A DNA stretch of 64,000 nt from CAZCZZ01 sp964503335 (GCA_964503335.1 CAZCZZ010000006.1:1-64000), one strand, 5' to 3'. Counted from the first letter of the stretch, positions 16,311-25,386 are shown. Program-made: numbers and translations. The notes: generated by a model not told the origin, from the sequence alone.

Positions 16311-17260
16311 CCTCCTCCCCTCATAATCATAATCTTACTCATAATCATCTTCTCATCTTCTCTCTTCTCCTGTCTTTGGTCCTCTCCGCCTGCTCATCGC
16401 CCCCGAAGGGTCCCCCCATCGACCCCACGCTCGCGCAACTCTCCTCCTCCGCCCGTGCCGCCTACGATCGCGGCAACTTTAAACAAGCCGTCTCCTTCTA
16501 TGAGCGCGCGGTGCAACGCGCGCGCCAGATGGACGACGGACCCGAAGTCGCCCGCACCGGCTACAACCTCGCCGCCTGCTATCTCGCCGCAGGCCGCCCC
16601 GCCGATGCCCGCGTCGTCCTGCGGGAAGCCCTCGCCGAGTTCGGCCGTTACCGCATGGACTCGCACGCCGCGATTGTTCTCGATATCAAAGCCGCGCGCG
16701 CTGCGGGACAGAAGGATGATGCCGCGTCGCTGTTGCCCGACGCGTTTGCGGCCTGCAAATCGGACGACCAGCGCTTCGAGACCTGGCTCCTTAAAGGTCG
16801 CATCGCGTGCGAGGACGGAGACAAGGCAGCGCTTCGTGAATCCCTCGACACGGCGGACAAGTTGAAGTCGGGCGACGCCGCGGGTCGCGCCGAGCTTGCG
16901 AGCCTGAAGGCCTGTTCATTCTCCGCGGACGAGCAGCCCGATCAAGCCGCGCAGGCCTACGACGAGGCGGCCGACGCTTACAAGCGCGCTGGCCGTTATC
17001 GTGAAATGGCGCGCGCCCTTGCGAAGGCCGGCGATGCGTATTCGTCAGCTGCGATCACGCGCGATGCGGCTGATCGACTCTATCGAAGCGCCCGCAGCTA
17101 CGCTTCGCAGGGAGACACGGTTGAAGCCCTGCGCGTCCTCGACCGCGGCATGACTGCTGCGGAAGCATCCGGCGACGGAAGCCTGAAGGATCAGCTAAGG
17201 ACCCTTTTTGAGCAGATCGAGGGCGAAGTGGAGCAGAGCAAGGTGGGCGGGGACGAGTAG
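16307..17260 (+). CDS. TPR-repeat lipoprotein of the Mla operon
   Basis: A 317-residue protein with a hydrophobic signal and a lipobox LVLSAC (Cys29), so it is probably a lipoprotein. From about residue 45 it contains helical repeats such as ARAAYDRGNFKQAVSFYERA and GYNLAACYLAAGRPADARVV, typical tetratricopeptide repeats. It likely serves as a protein-binding platform. Coupling to mlaD (ATGA overlap) suggests a role in the lipid transport complex, perhaps in place of the usual MlaB/MlaC components, which are not seen here. The codon-level G+C is like its neighbours. Confidence 0.85.
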   Translation: MTSSPHNHNLTHNHLLIFSLLLSLVLSACSSPPKGPPIDPTLAQLSSSARAAYDRGNFKQAVSFYERAVQRARQMDDGPEVARTGYNLAACYLAAGRPADARVVLREALAEFGRYRMDSHAAIVLDIKAARAAGQKDDAASLLPDAFAACKSDDQRFETWLLKGRIACEDGDKAALRESLDTADKLKSGDAAGRAELASLKACSFSADEQPDQAAQAYDEAADAYKRAGRYREMARALAKAGDAYSSAAITRDAADRLYRSARSYASQGDTVEALRVLDRGMTAAEASGDGSLKDQLRTLFEQIEGEVEQSKVGGDE

Positions 17261-17287
17261 GACGAACGTCGCAACCCTGCTGCTGGC

Positions 17288-17315
17288 TTGATTTTGCGGT
17301 TCCGGAGGCTATGAA
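17288..17315 (+). promoter_or_regulatory. Possible sigma-70 promoter
   Basis: TTGATT at 17288-17293 and TATGAA at 17310-17315 are separated by 16 bp in the 91-bp gap before the SH3 gene. A strong ribosome site AAAGGAGG at 17338-17345 precedes the ATG at 17352 by six bases. Such hexamers occur by chance, so this is only a suggestion. Confidence 0.35.
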
Positions 17316-17351
17316 TACATACGTTCCCGGCGGCGTCAAAGGAGGCGAAGG

Positions 17352-17840
17352 ATGAATACCATGAAAAGACTTCTCACAATGGCGGTCATGCTGTCAGTGC
17401 TGGCCACCGCTTCATTCGCGGCGGCTCCTGCGAGCATGAGCGTACAGGTTCGTAACGGGCAGTTGCGCGCTACGCCATCGTTCCTCGGCAAGATCGTCAC
17501 GGCTGTGGCCTACGCGGACCAGGTTTCCATCGTGGCCACACAGGGCGAGTGGAAGCAGGTCACCAACGCGGGCGGCAAGTCCGGCTGGATTCACCAGTCC
17601 GCGCTCAGCGCCAAGAAGATCGTTCTCAAGGCCGGCTCTGAAGATGTCACGACGACGGCTTCGGGACAGGAACTCGCGCTCGCGGGCAAAGGCTTCAACT
17701 CCGATGTCGAAGCGGACTTCAAGTCGAAGAACAAGGGAGTCGACTTCACATGGATCGACAAGATGGAGAAGATCAAAGTCACCCCGAACGAAATCATCGA
17801 GTTTCTCAACGCCGGCGGCGTCAAGCCGAAGGAGGGCTGA
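17352..17840 (+). CDS. Secreted bacterial SH3-domain protein
   Basis: A 162-residue protein with a signal peptide (1-23, ending SFAAA) and one bacterial SH3 domain (about 30-90) with LRATPSFLGKIVTAVAYADQ and GGKSGWIHQSAL. Such domains bind cell wall or protein ligands in the periplasm. The C-terminal part (100-162) reads LALAGKGFNSDVEADFKSKN and has no clear homologue known to me; a similar tail is common beside M48 proteases in some genomes. The strong ribosome site and short two-base gap to the M48 gene mark an operon. Confidence 0.85.
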   Translation: MNTMKRLLTMAVMLSVLATASFAAAPASMSVQVRNGQLRATPSFLGKIVTAVAYADQVSIVATQGEWKQVTNAGGKSGWIHQSALSAKKIVLKAGSEDVTTTASGQELALAGKGFNSDVEADFKSKNKGVDFTWIDKMEKIKVTPNEIIEFLNAGGVKPKEG

Positions 17841-17842
17841 TC

Positions 17843-18766
17843 ATGAACCAACCCATCAAGAACCTTCGCATTCAAGTTGTCCTCGCGGCCATGGCGGGCT
17901 CGCTCGCCCTGATCACAGGTTGCGCGACAGTGGCCCAGACCGCGGCGCAGCTTGGTCAAGCCACCGGGGCGATTACACCCGGCCAGGCGGATTCGCTGAT
18001 CAAGACCGGCCAGGCGTTTGGCAAGGCACTGGAACAGATCACGCCGGAGCAGGAGTACTATGTCGGACGCGCTGTCGGGGCGACGATTGTCAGCCAGTAC
18101 AAGGTGTACGACAACGATCGCGCGACGAAGTACGTCAACCTCGTCGGGCAGACGCTGGCGATGGCCTCGGACAAGCCTGAGACCTTTGGCGGCTATCACT
18201 TCCTGATCCTGGACTCCGATGAGATCAACGCCTTTGCTGCGCCCGGGGGTTTCATCTTCCTGTCGCGCGGCATGCTGCGTCTCTGCCACACCGAGGACCA
18301 GCTTGCGGCCGTCCTTGCTCACGAAGTCGGACACGTCCAGTTCGGCCACGCCATCGGCGCGATCAGCAACAGCCGCTGGACGCAGGCCTTCACGATCCTC
18401 GGCACCGAGGGCGCGAAGAGCTTCGGCGGCGAGCAGCTGAGCCAGCTCACCTCGGCCTTCGAAGGCAGCATCAACGACATCACGCACAAGATGATCACGA
18501 GCGGTTACGCCCGCGGCCAGGAGCGTGAAGCGGATAGCGCGGCTGTTACGATCATGGCTCGCGTGGGCTACAACCCGAACGCTCTTGCGCAGGTCCTGCA
18601 GAACATGAGCAAGGAGCTGAAGCCGGACGGACACGATTTCGCGGCCACGCATCCCAAGCCGGAAGATCGTATTGCCGACCTCAACAAGATGGTGGGTGAT
18701 GCGACCACGCCTGCGGCGCCCCCGGCCCGCCTCCAGCGCTTCACGACGGCGATGTCGGGCATTTAA
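17843..18766 (+). CDS. M48-family metalloprotease lipoprotein
   Basis: A 307-residue protein with a signal peptide and lipobox LITGC (Cys27). The M48 peptidase domain has the zinc motif HEVGH (His160, Glu161, His164) and the third ligand in READSAAV (near Glu223). FGGYHFLILDSDEINAFAAP is typical of the BepA/LoiP group that polices outer-membrane protein assembly. It should act on the inner face of the outer membrane or in the periplasm. It starts two bases after the SH3 gene and is followed by an adenylate cyclase 13 bases downstream, so the three genes probably share a transcript. Confidence 0.93.
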   Translation: MNQPIKNLRIQVVLAAMAGSLALITGCATVAQTAAQLGQATGAITPGQADSLIKTGQAFGKALEQITPEQEYYVGRAVGATIVSQYKVYDNDRATKYVNLVGQTLAMASDKPETFGGYHFLILDSDEINAFAAPGGFIFLSRGMLRLCHTEDQLAAVLAHEVGHVQFGHAIGAISNSRWTQAFTILGTEGAKSFGGEQLSQLTSAFEGSINDITHKMITSGYARGQEREADSAAVTIMARVGYNPNALAQVLQNMSKELKPDGHDFAATHPKPEDRIADLNKMVGDATTPAAPPARLQRFTTAMSGI

Positions 18767-18779
18767 GCCACGGCTCGCG

Positions 18780-20888
18780 ATGTCACGAAAACTACTACAG
18801 GGAATCGCAATCGGGGCGATCGCATCGGCGATCGCCCTTTCGCTTTGGCAATTCACGACAGTCATCGATCGTTACGAAGGTACGCCATGGGTGTGGCGTG
18901 TAACGCATCTCGGCAGGGCAAGCGACTCCACCGACAAGATCAAGCTGATCCTCCTGGACCAAGCCAGCCTCGATTGGGCATCGAAAGAAATGGCCTTGCC
19001 TTGGCCCTGGCCGCGCCAGGTCTATGTCCCGATCATTGATTTCTGTCTACGTGGCGGCGCCAAGGCGATCGCATTCGATGTGCTCTACACGGAACCGTCC
19101 GCTGTCGGCGTCGAGGATGATGAAATGCTCGGTGCGGCCGTTGCCAAATCCAGCAACTTCGTTGCGGCTGTGTTTCTCGGCAAGCAGGCGACGCAAGCCC
19201 TGAGTTGGCCGGACTGGTTGAAGCGGCCGGCGACGGTACTTGGTGGCGACAATGTCTGGGCACGTGATCCGGAACCCGGCGCGGCTTTTCCCATTCCCGA
19301 AATCGCCACCAACGCCGCAATTCTCGCGAGCGTCAAGGACACGCCGGACGTCAACGGCCTGTTTACGAGGGCCACGCTCTTCCGCACCTTCGATGGGGTG
19401 ACAATCCCATCACTCGGTCTGGCCGCGTACCTGGCCGGCGCCGGCAGCGATGTCCGTCTTTCGTCACAAGGTGACCGCTTTACGTTGAATGTCGCATCGA
19501 TACCCGTGGATGCCCAAGGCCGCACGATTCTCCGTTTCCGCGGCCCTTCGGGCACACACCAGACCTTCAGCGCCGCGGGCGTCATCCAATCCGAGGTGCG
19601 CCTTCAGGAAGGCGGCGAGCCGACGATTGATCCCTCCGTCTTCAAGGACTGCTATGTCCTCTTTGGTTTCAGTGCACCGGGCTTGAAGGATCTCAGGCCC
19701 ACACCCATTTCGGGTGACTACCCCGGGGTCGAGATTCACGCGACGTTGCTTGATAACCTGCTTGAGCGTGACGCGATGCGGGATGCAAAGCCGGTTGTCG
19801 TTTCCGTTGTCACGACCGCACTTTGCCTTGTCGCCTCACTTCTCGTCGTATTCAGCCGCAGCGCATGGCAGAACGTTGTCGCGTTCGCCGTGCTGCTTCC
19901 GCTGCCACTCGCGATTGGCTATGTCGCGTACGGCGCGGGTATCTGGTGGCAGGTGACCGTTGGAACCGTTGGCGTCGCGATATCCCTCGTCAGCGGCGTC
20001 GTGCTGAACTATGCGACGGAGGGTCGACAGAAGCGCTTCATCAAGTCGGCCTTCAAGCAGTACCTCGGCGAGTCGGTGATCGATGAGATTATCGCCGATC
20101 CCTCCAAGCTCCGGCTTGGCGGCGAGAAGCGCGAGCTGACGATGTTCTTCTCCGACCTTGAGAAATTCTCGTCCTTCTCCGAGCGCCTCGATCCGCCCGC
20201 GCTTATCGATCTGCTGAACAAGTATCTGTCGGTGATGGGCGAGGTCATTATCGCGGAAGGTGGGTATCTCGATAAGTTCATCGGCGATGCCATCGTGGCG
20301 TTCTGGAACGCGCCGGCGAACCAGGCCGACCATGCGCTGCGGGCTGTGCGGGCCGCGATCATCTGTCAGCGACGACTGGCCGAGAAGCAGCCGGAATTTT
20401 CCGGTCTCGCGGGCGCACCTGTCCGGATGCGGATCGGCCTCAACACAGGCGACGTCGTGGTGGGCAACATGGGATCCGCCGACCGCTTCAACTACACAAT
20501 GCTCGGCGACGCGGCGAACCTCGCGTCGCGCCTTGAAGGCGTCAACAAGGCCTTCGGCACGTTCATGCTGATCTCGGAGTCCACCTGGGAGCAGGCGAAA
20601 TCCGGCGTGCAAGGCCGCTGGCTCGGCGCTGTTCGCGTCGTCGGACGCAAGGACGACGTGGAGGTGTATGAGCCCATGGCGCTGGCAGGTGAACAGTTCC
20701 CGTCATGGACACAGGACTTCGAGAAAGGCGTGAAGCTGTGCCGCGAACAGAAGTGGGCTGATGCGCTTGCGATCTTTGAGCGCTTCAAGGACGACCCGCC
20801 GTCGCAGAAGTATGCCGCTCGCTGTCGCGAACTCTTGGCTGGCTCATTGAAAGAGTGGGACGGTGTTTGGAGCATGACGGAGAAGTAG
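18780..20888 (+). CDS. CHASE2-domain class III adenylate cyclase
   Basis: A 702-residue membrane protein. An N-terminal helix (8-27) precedes a large extracytoplasmic CHASE2 sensor (about 40-345). Three membrane helices (about 350-430) follow, then a class III cyclase domain (about 465-640). Metal-binding aspartates are in TMFFSDLEKFSSF and KFIGDAIVAFW. The Lys of the latter and Asp in TMLGDAANLASRLEG are the adenine-selecting pair, and the Asn/Arg of NLASR are transition-state residues. All catalytic positions are present, so it should make cAMP. A short TPR-like tail ends the protein. It follows the M48 gene, and an MBL-fold hydrolase lies downstream. Confidence 0.93.
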   Translation: MSRKLLQGIAIGAIASAIALSLWQFTTVIDRYEGTPWVWRVTHLGRASDSTDKIKLILLDQASLDWASKEMALPWPWPRQVYVPIIDFCLRGGAKAIAFDVLYTEPSAVGVEDDEMLGAAVAKSSNFVAAVFLGKQATQALSWPDWLKRPATVLGGDNVWARDPEPGAAFPIPEIATNAAILASVKDTPDVNGLFTRATLFRTFDGVTIPSLGLAAYLAGAGSDVRLSSQGDRFTLNVASIPVDAQGRTILRFRGPSGTHQTFSAAGVIQSEVRLQEGGEPTIDPSVFKDCYVLFGFSAPGLKDLRPTPISGDYPGVEIHATLLDNLLERDAMRDAKPVVVSVVTTALCLVASLLVVFSRSAWQNVVAFAVLLPLPLAIGYVAYGAGIWWQVTVGTVGVAISLVSGVVLNYATEGRQKRFIKSAFKQYLGESVIDEIIADPSKLRLGGEKRELTMFFSDLEKFSSFSERLDPPALIDLLNKYLSVMGEVIIAEGGYLDKFIGDAIVAFWNAPANQADHALRAVRAAIICQRRLAEKQPEFSGLAGAPVRMRIGLNTGDVVVGNMGSADRFNYTMLGDAANLASRLEGVNKAFGTFMLISESTWEQAKSGVQGRWLGAVRVVGRKDDVEVYEPMALAGEQFPSWTQDFEKGVKLCREQKWADALAIFERFKDDPPSQKYAARCRELLAGSLKEWDGVWSMTEK

Positions 20889-20892
20889 GAGG

Positions 20893-20942
20893 CGTAATCC
20901 GCGACCCGTAATCCGAATCGGATAACGGATTACCGATTACGG
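20893..20942. repeat. Family D palindromic repeat, copy 2
   Basis: A 50-bp stretch of CGTAATCC units on the left and GGATTACCGATTACGG on the right. The arms pair at about 17 of 22 positions. It fills the gap between the cyclase and the MBL-fold gene, ending ten bases before the latter's start codon, so a hairpin here could affect its translation. Confidence 0.65.
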
Positions 20943-20951
20943 TTTGAAAAC

Positions 20952-21824
20952 ATGAAACTCATCCTCGGTGGAGTCAGGGGAACGAACTCAGTCGCGCAGC
21001 CGGACTTCCAGAAGTACGGCGGTGAAACCACGTCGTTTCTTGTCGAGGGGGAGCGGGGTGAACATCTCTTGATCGACGCGGGCACCGGAGTGCGCTCGTT
21101 GGGACAGCGGCTCGACCAGACGTCCACCACCCGGTCCGTGCTCTTGCTCATGACGCACTATCATCTCGACCACATCACGGGTCTTGCTTCCTTTGCGCCG
21201 CTCTACAGTCCGCACTGGTCCATCCAGATCGCTTCACCGGTTCGCGAAGGCTTTCGCATTGAAGAAGTCATGCCGCGCCTGCTCGATCGGCCATTCTGGC
21301 CGATCCAGATCGATGACCTCGAATCCCACGTCCACTTCGGCACGCTCGATGGCGAATCATCGCGCGCTCCCGTTCAATATGGCGGCTTCGAAATTCGCTG
21401 GTGTCCGCTCCCGCATCCGGGCGGCAGCACGGCCTATCGCATTGATGAGCCCCTCACGGGATCATCGGTGGTCATTGCGACGGATATGGAGTGGGCGCTT
21501 GCGACGGCTGAACAGCAACGCGGATTCCTCAAGCTGTGCCGTGAACCCGGGCCTGTTGGTCTGTTGCTCATGGACGGACAATACGCGCCGGACGAATACC
21601 CGCAGCACAAGGGCTGGGGTCACAGCACGTGGGTCGAGGGCGTGGAGATTGCACGACAGGTCGGCGCAGCGAAGTTCCTCGTCACACATCATTCCCCGGA
21701 CAACAAGGATGACCGCCTGGACGCCATCGAACGCGAGATGAAAGAGAAGGCCCCGTTCGCAGCGCTCGCGAAGCAGGGCATGGAAATCAGCATCACGCCG
21801 CGCAAAGATCAGCGTCAGCAGTAG
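20952..21824 (+). CDS. MBL-fold metallo-hydrolase
   Basis: A 290-residue cytoplasmic protein of the metallo-β-lactamase fold. It begins LILGGVRGTNSVAQPDFQKY, resembling PhnP-like and cyclic nucleotide phosphodiesterase-like members. Metal ligands appear in THYHLDH (about 67-73), in PHPGGSTAYRI, in IATDMEW and in THHSPDN. Substrates in this group include cyclic phosphodiesters and tRNA precursors. Placed directly after an adenylate cyclase, a cAMP-degrading role is attractive but unproven. No signal peptide is present. The start ATG lies right after repeat D2. Confidence 0.88.
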   Translation: MKLILGGVRGTNSVAQPDFQKYGGETTSFLVEGERGEHLLIDAGTGVRSLGQRLDQTSTTRSVLLLMTHYHLDHITGLASFAPLYSPHWSIQIASPVREGFRIEEVMPRLLDRPFWPIQIDDLESHVHFGTLDGESSRAPVQYGGFEIRWCPLPHPGGSTAYRIDEPLTGSSVVIATDMEWALATAEQQRGFLKLCREPGPVGLLLMDGQYAPDEYPQHKGWGHSTWVEGVEIARQVGAAKFLVTHHSPDNKDDRLDAIEREMKEKAPFAALAKQGMEISITPRKDQRQQ

Positions 21825-21826
21825 AG

Positions 21827-22792
21827 CTATGGAGCCGCCGCAGGCTTTCCTGCTCCAAACATCTGCTCCGCCATCTTCATCCCGAGCTTCGAAAGCTCTT
21901 GCTGCTGGGCTGCGAACTGCTTGTATTGCTCGAGCTGTTGCGGGGTGAGGATTTTGCCCGCGCTGGCGATGTACTCCTGCTGCAGCTTCTCCATGTGCGT
22001 CATCAGCTCATTCGCCTTCTCGCCGGTGAACTGGTCGGGGTCCGGTGTGGTCTGTGTCATCATCTTGGAGAGCGCCGTGTTGGTTCGCGTGGAGTACATG
22101 GCCACGACGAGGTCGTTCTCCTGCTGTTCGGTGAGCGGCTGGCCCGATGTCACAAGGGTCTGCTTGAACATCTGCACCTGCTGGCGTTCGGGCTGGGTGT
22201 CCTCGTACTGCTTGAAGACATCGTAGTTCTCGGTGCCCAGCAGTTCGACCAGGCGGCTGTCATAGGACTTCTTCATGTTCTCAACGTCCTGCGACCGCTT
22301 CTTGCGTTCTTCGGGTGGAATGTCGCCGCTCATCATGGCGAGGCCCACCGTCATCAGTTCCATCTGGCGCTCCATCAACAGGTCGCTCAGGGCCTTCTGC
22401 GCATCAGGCGGCAGGCTCAGGTACTCGAAGAGGTCCTGGTACTGCATTGCGAGTTGGACCTTGGACTGAGCCCTGACCATTTCGCGCATGGCCGGGTTCG
22501 TCATCATGGAACTCATGTGCGCCATGATGTTGGCAGGCTTTGGCGGAGGCTGTGCGATGACTGGGGGCGGCGGAGGTGTGGGGGTCGGTGCTGTCACGGG
22601 CGGCACGACCACCGGCTCGGCTTCGATCCTGGGAGGAGACGGCGGGGGTGTGCTTACGTGAGCGTCTTCAACGACAACCGGCTTCTCCGCAGCGACTTTC
22701 TCAAGCTCCTTCACGCGGTTCTGCTGTCGAACGACGACTACGCCAAGGACCGCGAGCGAGGCGATCAAGAGAGCGATGACGATACTCTTCAT
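21827..22792 (-). CDS. Membrane-anchored Pro-rich and helical protein, unknown function
   Basis: A 321-residue protein of no family I recognise. One N-terminal helix (3-22, IVIALLIASLAVLGVVVVRQ) anchors it. A proline-rich linker (about 45-85, repeated PPPP and TPTP) leads to a long helical Gln- and Met-rich domain (90-315) with motifs such as MRAxSKVQLAMQYQDLFEYL-like heptads and ILTPQQLEQYKQFAAQQQEL. The latter resembles Spy/CpxP-like LTPxQ helices, which bind unfolded periplasmic proteins. A periplasmic location is likely. AGGAG precedes the ATG by about nine bases, which decides this start over an upstream one. Its end is convergent with the MBL gene, two bases away. Confidence 0.7.
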   Translation of the reverse strand: MKSIVIALLIASLAVLGVVVVRQQNRVKELEKVAAEKPVVVEDAHVSTPPPSPPRIEAEPVVVPPVTAPTPTPPPPPVIAQPPPKPANIMAHMSSMMTNPAMREMVRAQSKVQLAMQYQDLFEYLSLPPDAQKALSDLLMERQMELMTVGLAMMSGDIPPEERKKRSQDVENMKKSYDSRLVELLGTENYDVFKQYEDTQPERQQVQMFKQTLVTSGQPLTEQQENDLVVAMYSTRTNTALSKMMTQTTPDPDQFTGEKANELMTHMEKLQQEYIASAGKILTPQQLEQYKQFAAQQQELSKLGMKMAEQMFGAGKPAAAP

Positions 22793-22831
22793 GACAATGT
22801 ACTCCTGATGAAGCGCAACGTGATGAATATA

Positions 22832-22860
22832 AACACAGTCGGACACGGATGAACACTGAT
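22832..22860. repeat. Family A repeat, solitary degenerate arm
   Basis: AACACAGTCGGACACGGATG and the following bases match the 30-bp family A arm at about 25 positions, but no inverted partner is found within 200 bp. It lies in the divergent gap before the sugar ABC ATPase gene and may be the relic of a full element. Confidence 0.6.
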
Positions 22861-22907
22861 TAGGAATGGCATGATGATCGGCCTTTCGCCGGTGTGAGAA
22901 ATGGACT

Positions 22908-24398
22908 ATGAATTCCGCCATGCAGGAAACGCTGCTGCGGATGGAGAGGGTGGGCAAGTCGTTCTCCGGGACGCGGGTCCTTGATGGGGTCGATTTTGAC
23001 CTCGTCGATGGTGAGGTCCATGTGCTCGCGGGGGAGAACGGGGCGGGCAAGAGCACGCTGATCAAGATCATCTCAGGCGTACATGCGGAGTACGACGGCG
23101 CGATGATCCTGCGAGGTCAACGCGTTCGATTCCACACGCCGCACGATGCCTATCGCCACGGCGTCTCTGCCATCTTCCAGGAGCTCTCCCTGGTGCCCTC
23201 GATGTCGGTCATCGACAACCTGTTTCTCGGACGGGAGACATCGCGAAGTCAGCAGAGGGAAGTTGCGAAGTCGCTATGCAATCGTCTCTCGCTCGACATC
23301 GACCTCGATCGCCCTGTTGAGGACTACCCGCTCGCCACGAGGCAACTCATCGAAGTCGCGAAGGCGCTCGCGATCGATGCCCGGATCCTGATCATGGATG
23401 AGCCGACGAGCGCGTTGAACGGGGAGGAGACGGAGCGGCTCTTCGCGGTCATCCGTGAACTCAAGCAGCTGAAGCGCGGCATCATCTACATTTCCCACCG
23501 CATGGACGAAATCTACCGGATCGCCGACCGGATCACGGTGTTTCGTGACGGCAAGTGCGTCGGCACGAAAGCCGCATTGGAGCTTCCCCGCGAGACGTTG
23601 ATTCAGTGGATGATCGGACGCGAACTGACGGGACAATTTCCGCCACGGACCGTGACGCGAGGCCCTGAGCGATTTGAGGTTTCTGAGTTCAGCGTCGGCA
23701 GCACGGTCTCAGACGTCTCGTTCAATCTGCGCCGTGGCGAGATCCTCGGCGTGGCGGGCCTGCAGGGCGCCGGAGTGTCGGACCTGATGCACGGACTATT
23801 CGGTGCGAAGGGAACTTTGGCGCGGGGCAGCGTTGTGATCGATGGCGAGTCCTGCACGTTTCGGACGCCGGCCGATGCGATGCAAAAAGGCGTGGCTTTG
23901 CTCACCAATGACCGGAAGGCGACCGGGCTTGTGGGGAGTCTCGATGTCTGCCGGAACATCACCTTGGGCGCCCTTCGTCGAACCACGCCCGGAGGATGGC
24001 TTCAACCGGACGTGGAAGAGGCGTGTGCGGCGAGACACGTCGAATCGCTCTCAATCCGGACGAGTTCGCTTGATCAGGACGTAATGACGCTTTCGGGAGG
24101 AAACCAGCAGAAGGTCCTGCTTGCGCGCTGGATCGAAACACTGCCGCGCGTTCTCCTCCTGGATGAGCCGACGCGCGGCGTCGATGTCGGCGCGAAGCAC
24201 GAGATCTATGCGTTGATGAATCAATGGACCTCAGCAGGCATGGCGATCCTGCTCGCTACGTCCGAGATGGAAGAGTTGCTCGCGATGTCGGATCGCATCA
24301 TGGTCCTCTTTGAGGGACGAATCGCCGCGATGATGGAGAGGCATGAATTCTCGCAATCCGCCGTGCTGCAAGCGGCCATGGGCATGACCTACGCATGA
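22908..24398 (+). CDS. Sugar ABC transporter ATP-binding protein (RbsA type)
   Basis: A 496-residue protein with two fused ABC ATPase domains, powering carbohydrate import at the inner membrane. The first domain has GENGAGKSTLIK (Walker A) and ILIMDEPTSAL (Walker B). The second has GLQGAGVSDLMHGLFG, a degenerate Walker A as usual in this family, with LSGGNQQKVLLARWI and LLLDEPTRGVDVGAKHEIY. The gene overlaps the permease by four bases. The four genes to 27812 form one import and isomerisation cluster. The leader carries a degenerate family A repeat arm. Confidence 0.95.
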   Translation: MNSAMQETLLRMERVGKSFSGTRVLDGVDFDLVDGEVHVLAGENGAGKSTLIKIISGVHAEYDGAMILRGQRVRFHTPHDAYRHGVSAIFQELSLVPSMSVIDNLFLGRETSRSQQREVAKSLCNRLSLDIDLDRPVEDYPLATRQLIEVAKALAIDARILIMDEPTSALNGEETERLFAVIRELKQLKRGIIYISHRMDEIYRIADRITVFRDGKCVGTKAALELPRETLIQWMIGRELTGQFPPRTVTRGPERFEVSEFSVGSTVSDVSFNLRRGEILGVAGLQGAGVSDLMHGLFGAKGTLARGSVVIDGESCTFRTPADAMQKGVALLTNDRKATGLVGSLDVCRNITLGALRRTTPGGWLQPDVEEACAARHVESLSIRTSSLDQDVMTLSGGNQQKVLLARWIETLPRVLLLDEPTRGVDVGAKHEIYALMNQWTSAGMAILLATSEMEELLAMSDRIMVLFEGRIAAMMERHEFSQSAVLQAAMGMTYA

Positions 24399-25372
24399 GA
24401 CGTTTCTTCGGGTCATCCATCGTGCGAGCGCTGGCGGCCTTGGGCGCCATCATCGTGCTCGGCCTCATCTTCAACGCGGACGGTGCGTTCTTCAAATGGA
24501 GTATGCACCGGGACATGCTGCGCCACGTGTCGGTGTACGGGATCCTCGCCTGCGGCATGACCGTCGTGATCATCTCCGGCGGCATCGACCTCGCGGTCGG
24601 GAGCGTGCTGGGCCTCTGCGCCGTGCTCTTTTCCATCCTGACCATCCACTCGTCGTGGTCACCGTGGCAGTCGCTGCCGGTGACGATTGCAGCCGGGACA
24701 CTCTGCGGCCTGGTTTCGGGCGGATTGATCGGACGCTTCCGGATCCAGCCGTTCATCGCGACCTTGGCCATGATGGTCTTCGCCCGGGGCCTCGCGAAGT
24801 GGATCTCCGGCGGACAGAAGATCTCGACGGCGGTGCAGGACACTGACGGGACTTACCACTATGTGCAGGTGCCCGCGTTTTTCGAGACCATCAGCAGCCG
24901 TGTGCTGGGTGGAAACGTGGCGGTAGTGACGCTCATCTTCCTTTCCTGTTTGCTCGTCGTCGCCATCCTGCTCGCGCGCCTGCGTTGGGGACGGTATATC
25001 TATGCCGTCGGCGGCAATGAGGAGGCGGCGCGTTTGTCGGGAGTGCCGGTGTTTGGCACGAAACTTCTGGCCTACGGAATGGCCGGATTCTTCAGCGCGG
25101 TGGCGGGGATTTGTCAGGCGGCGCAGGAGCGACAGGGCGACCCCGAGGCGGGCGTGTCCTATGAGCTTTCCGCGATTGCGATCGTGGTCATTGGCGGGAC
25201 GAGCCTGATGGGCGGGCGGGGGAGTGCGCTGCTCACGTTGTTGGGTGCGCTGACAATTGGATATCTCGACAAAATTCTGAGCATCAACGCCGTGGGCGAA
25301 GCGCCAAGGCTGATGCTGACAGGCGCCATCATCACGGCGGCGGTGTTGTTTCAACGGAGTCGCAAGTCATAA
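24395..25372 (+). CDS. Sugar ABC transporter permease (RbsC type)
   Basis: A 325-residue inner-membrane permease of the ribose/galactose branch with about eight to ten helices. Family features include YGILACGMTVVIISGGIDLA followed by VGSVLGLCAVLFS, GRFRIQPFIATLAMMVFARG, and the coupling segment YAVGGNEEAARLSGVPV, ending with SLMGGRGSALLTLLGA. It overlaps the ATPase gene by four bases and the binding protein follows 14 bases later behind AGGAGGAGA. The protein forms the channel for the sugar bound by the next gene's product. Confidence 0.94.
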   Translation: MRRFFGSSIVRALAALGAIIVLGLIFNADGAFFKWSMHRDMLRHVSVYGILACGMTVVIISGGIDLAVGSVLGLCAVLFSILTIHSSWSPWQSLPVTIAAGTLCGLVSGGLIGRFRIQPFIATLAMMVFARGLAKWISGGQKISTAVQDTDGTYHYVQVPAFFETISSRVLGGNVAVVTLIFLSCLLVVAILLARLRWGRYIYAVGGNEEAARLSGVPVFGTKLLAYGMAGFFSAVAGICQAAQERQGDPEAGVSYELSAIAIVVIGGTSLMGGRGSALLTLLGALTIGYLDKILSINAVGEAPRLMLTGAIITAAVLFQRSRKS

Positions 25373-25386
25373 CAGGAGGAGAGACG

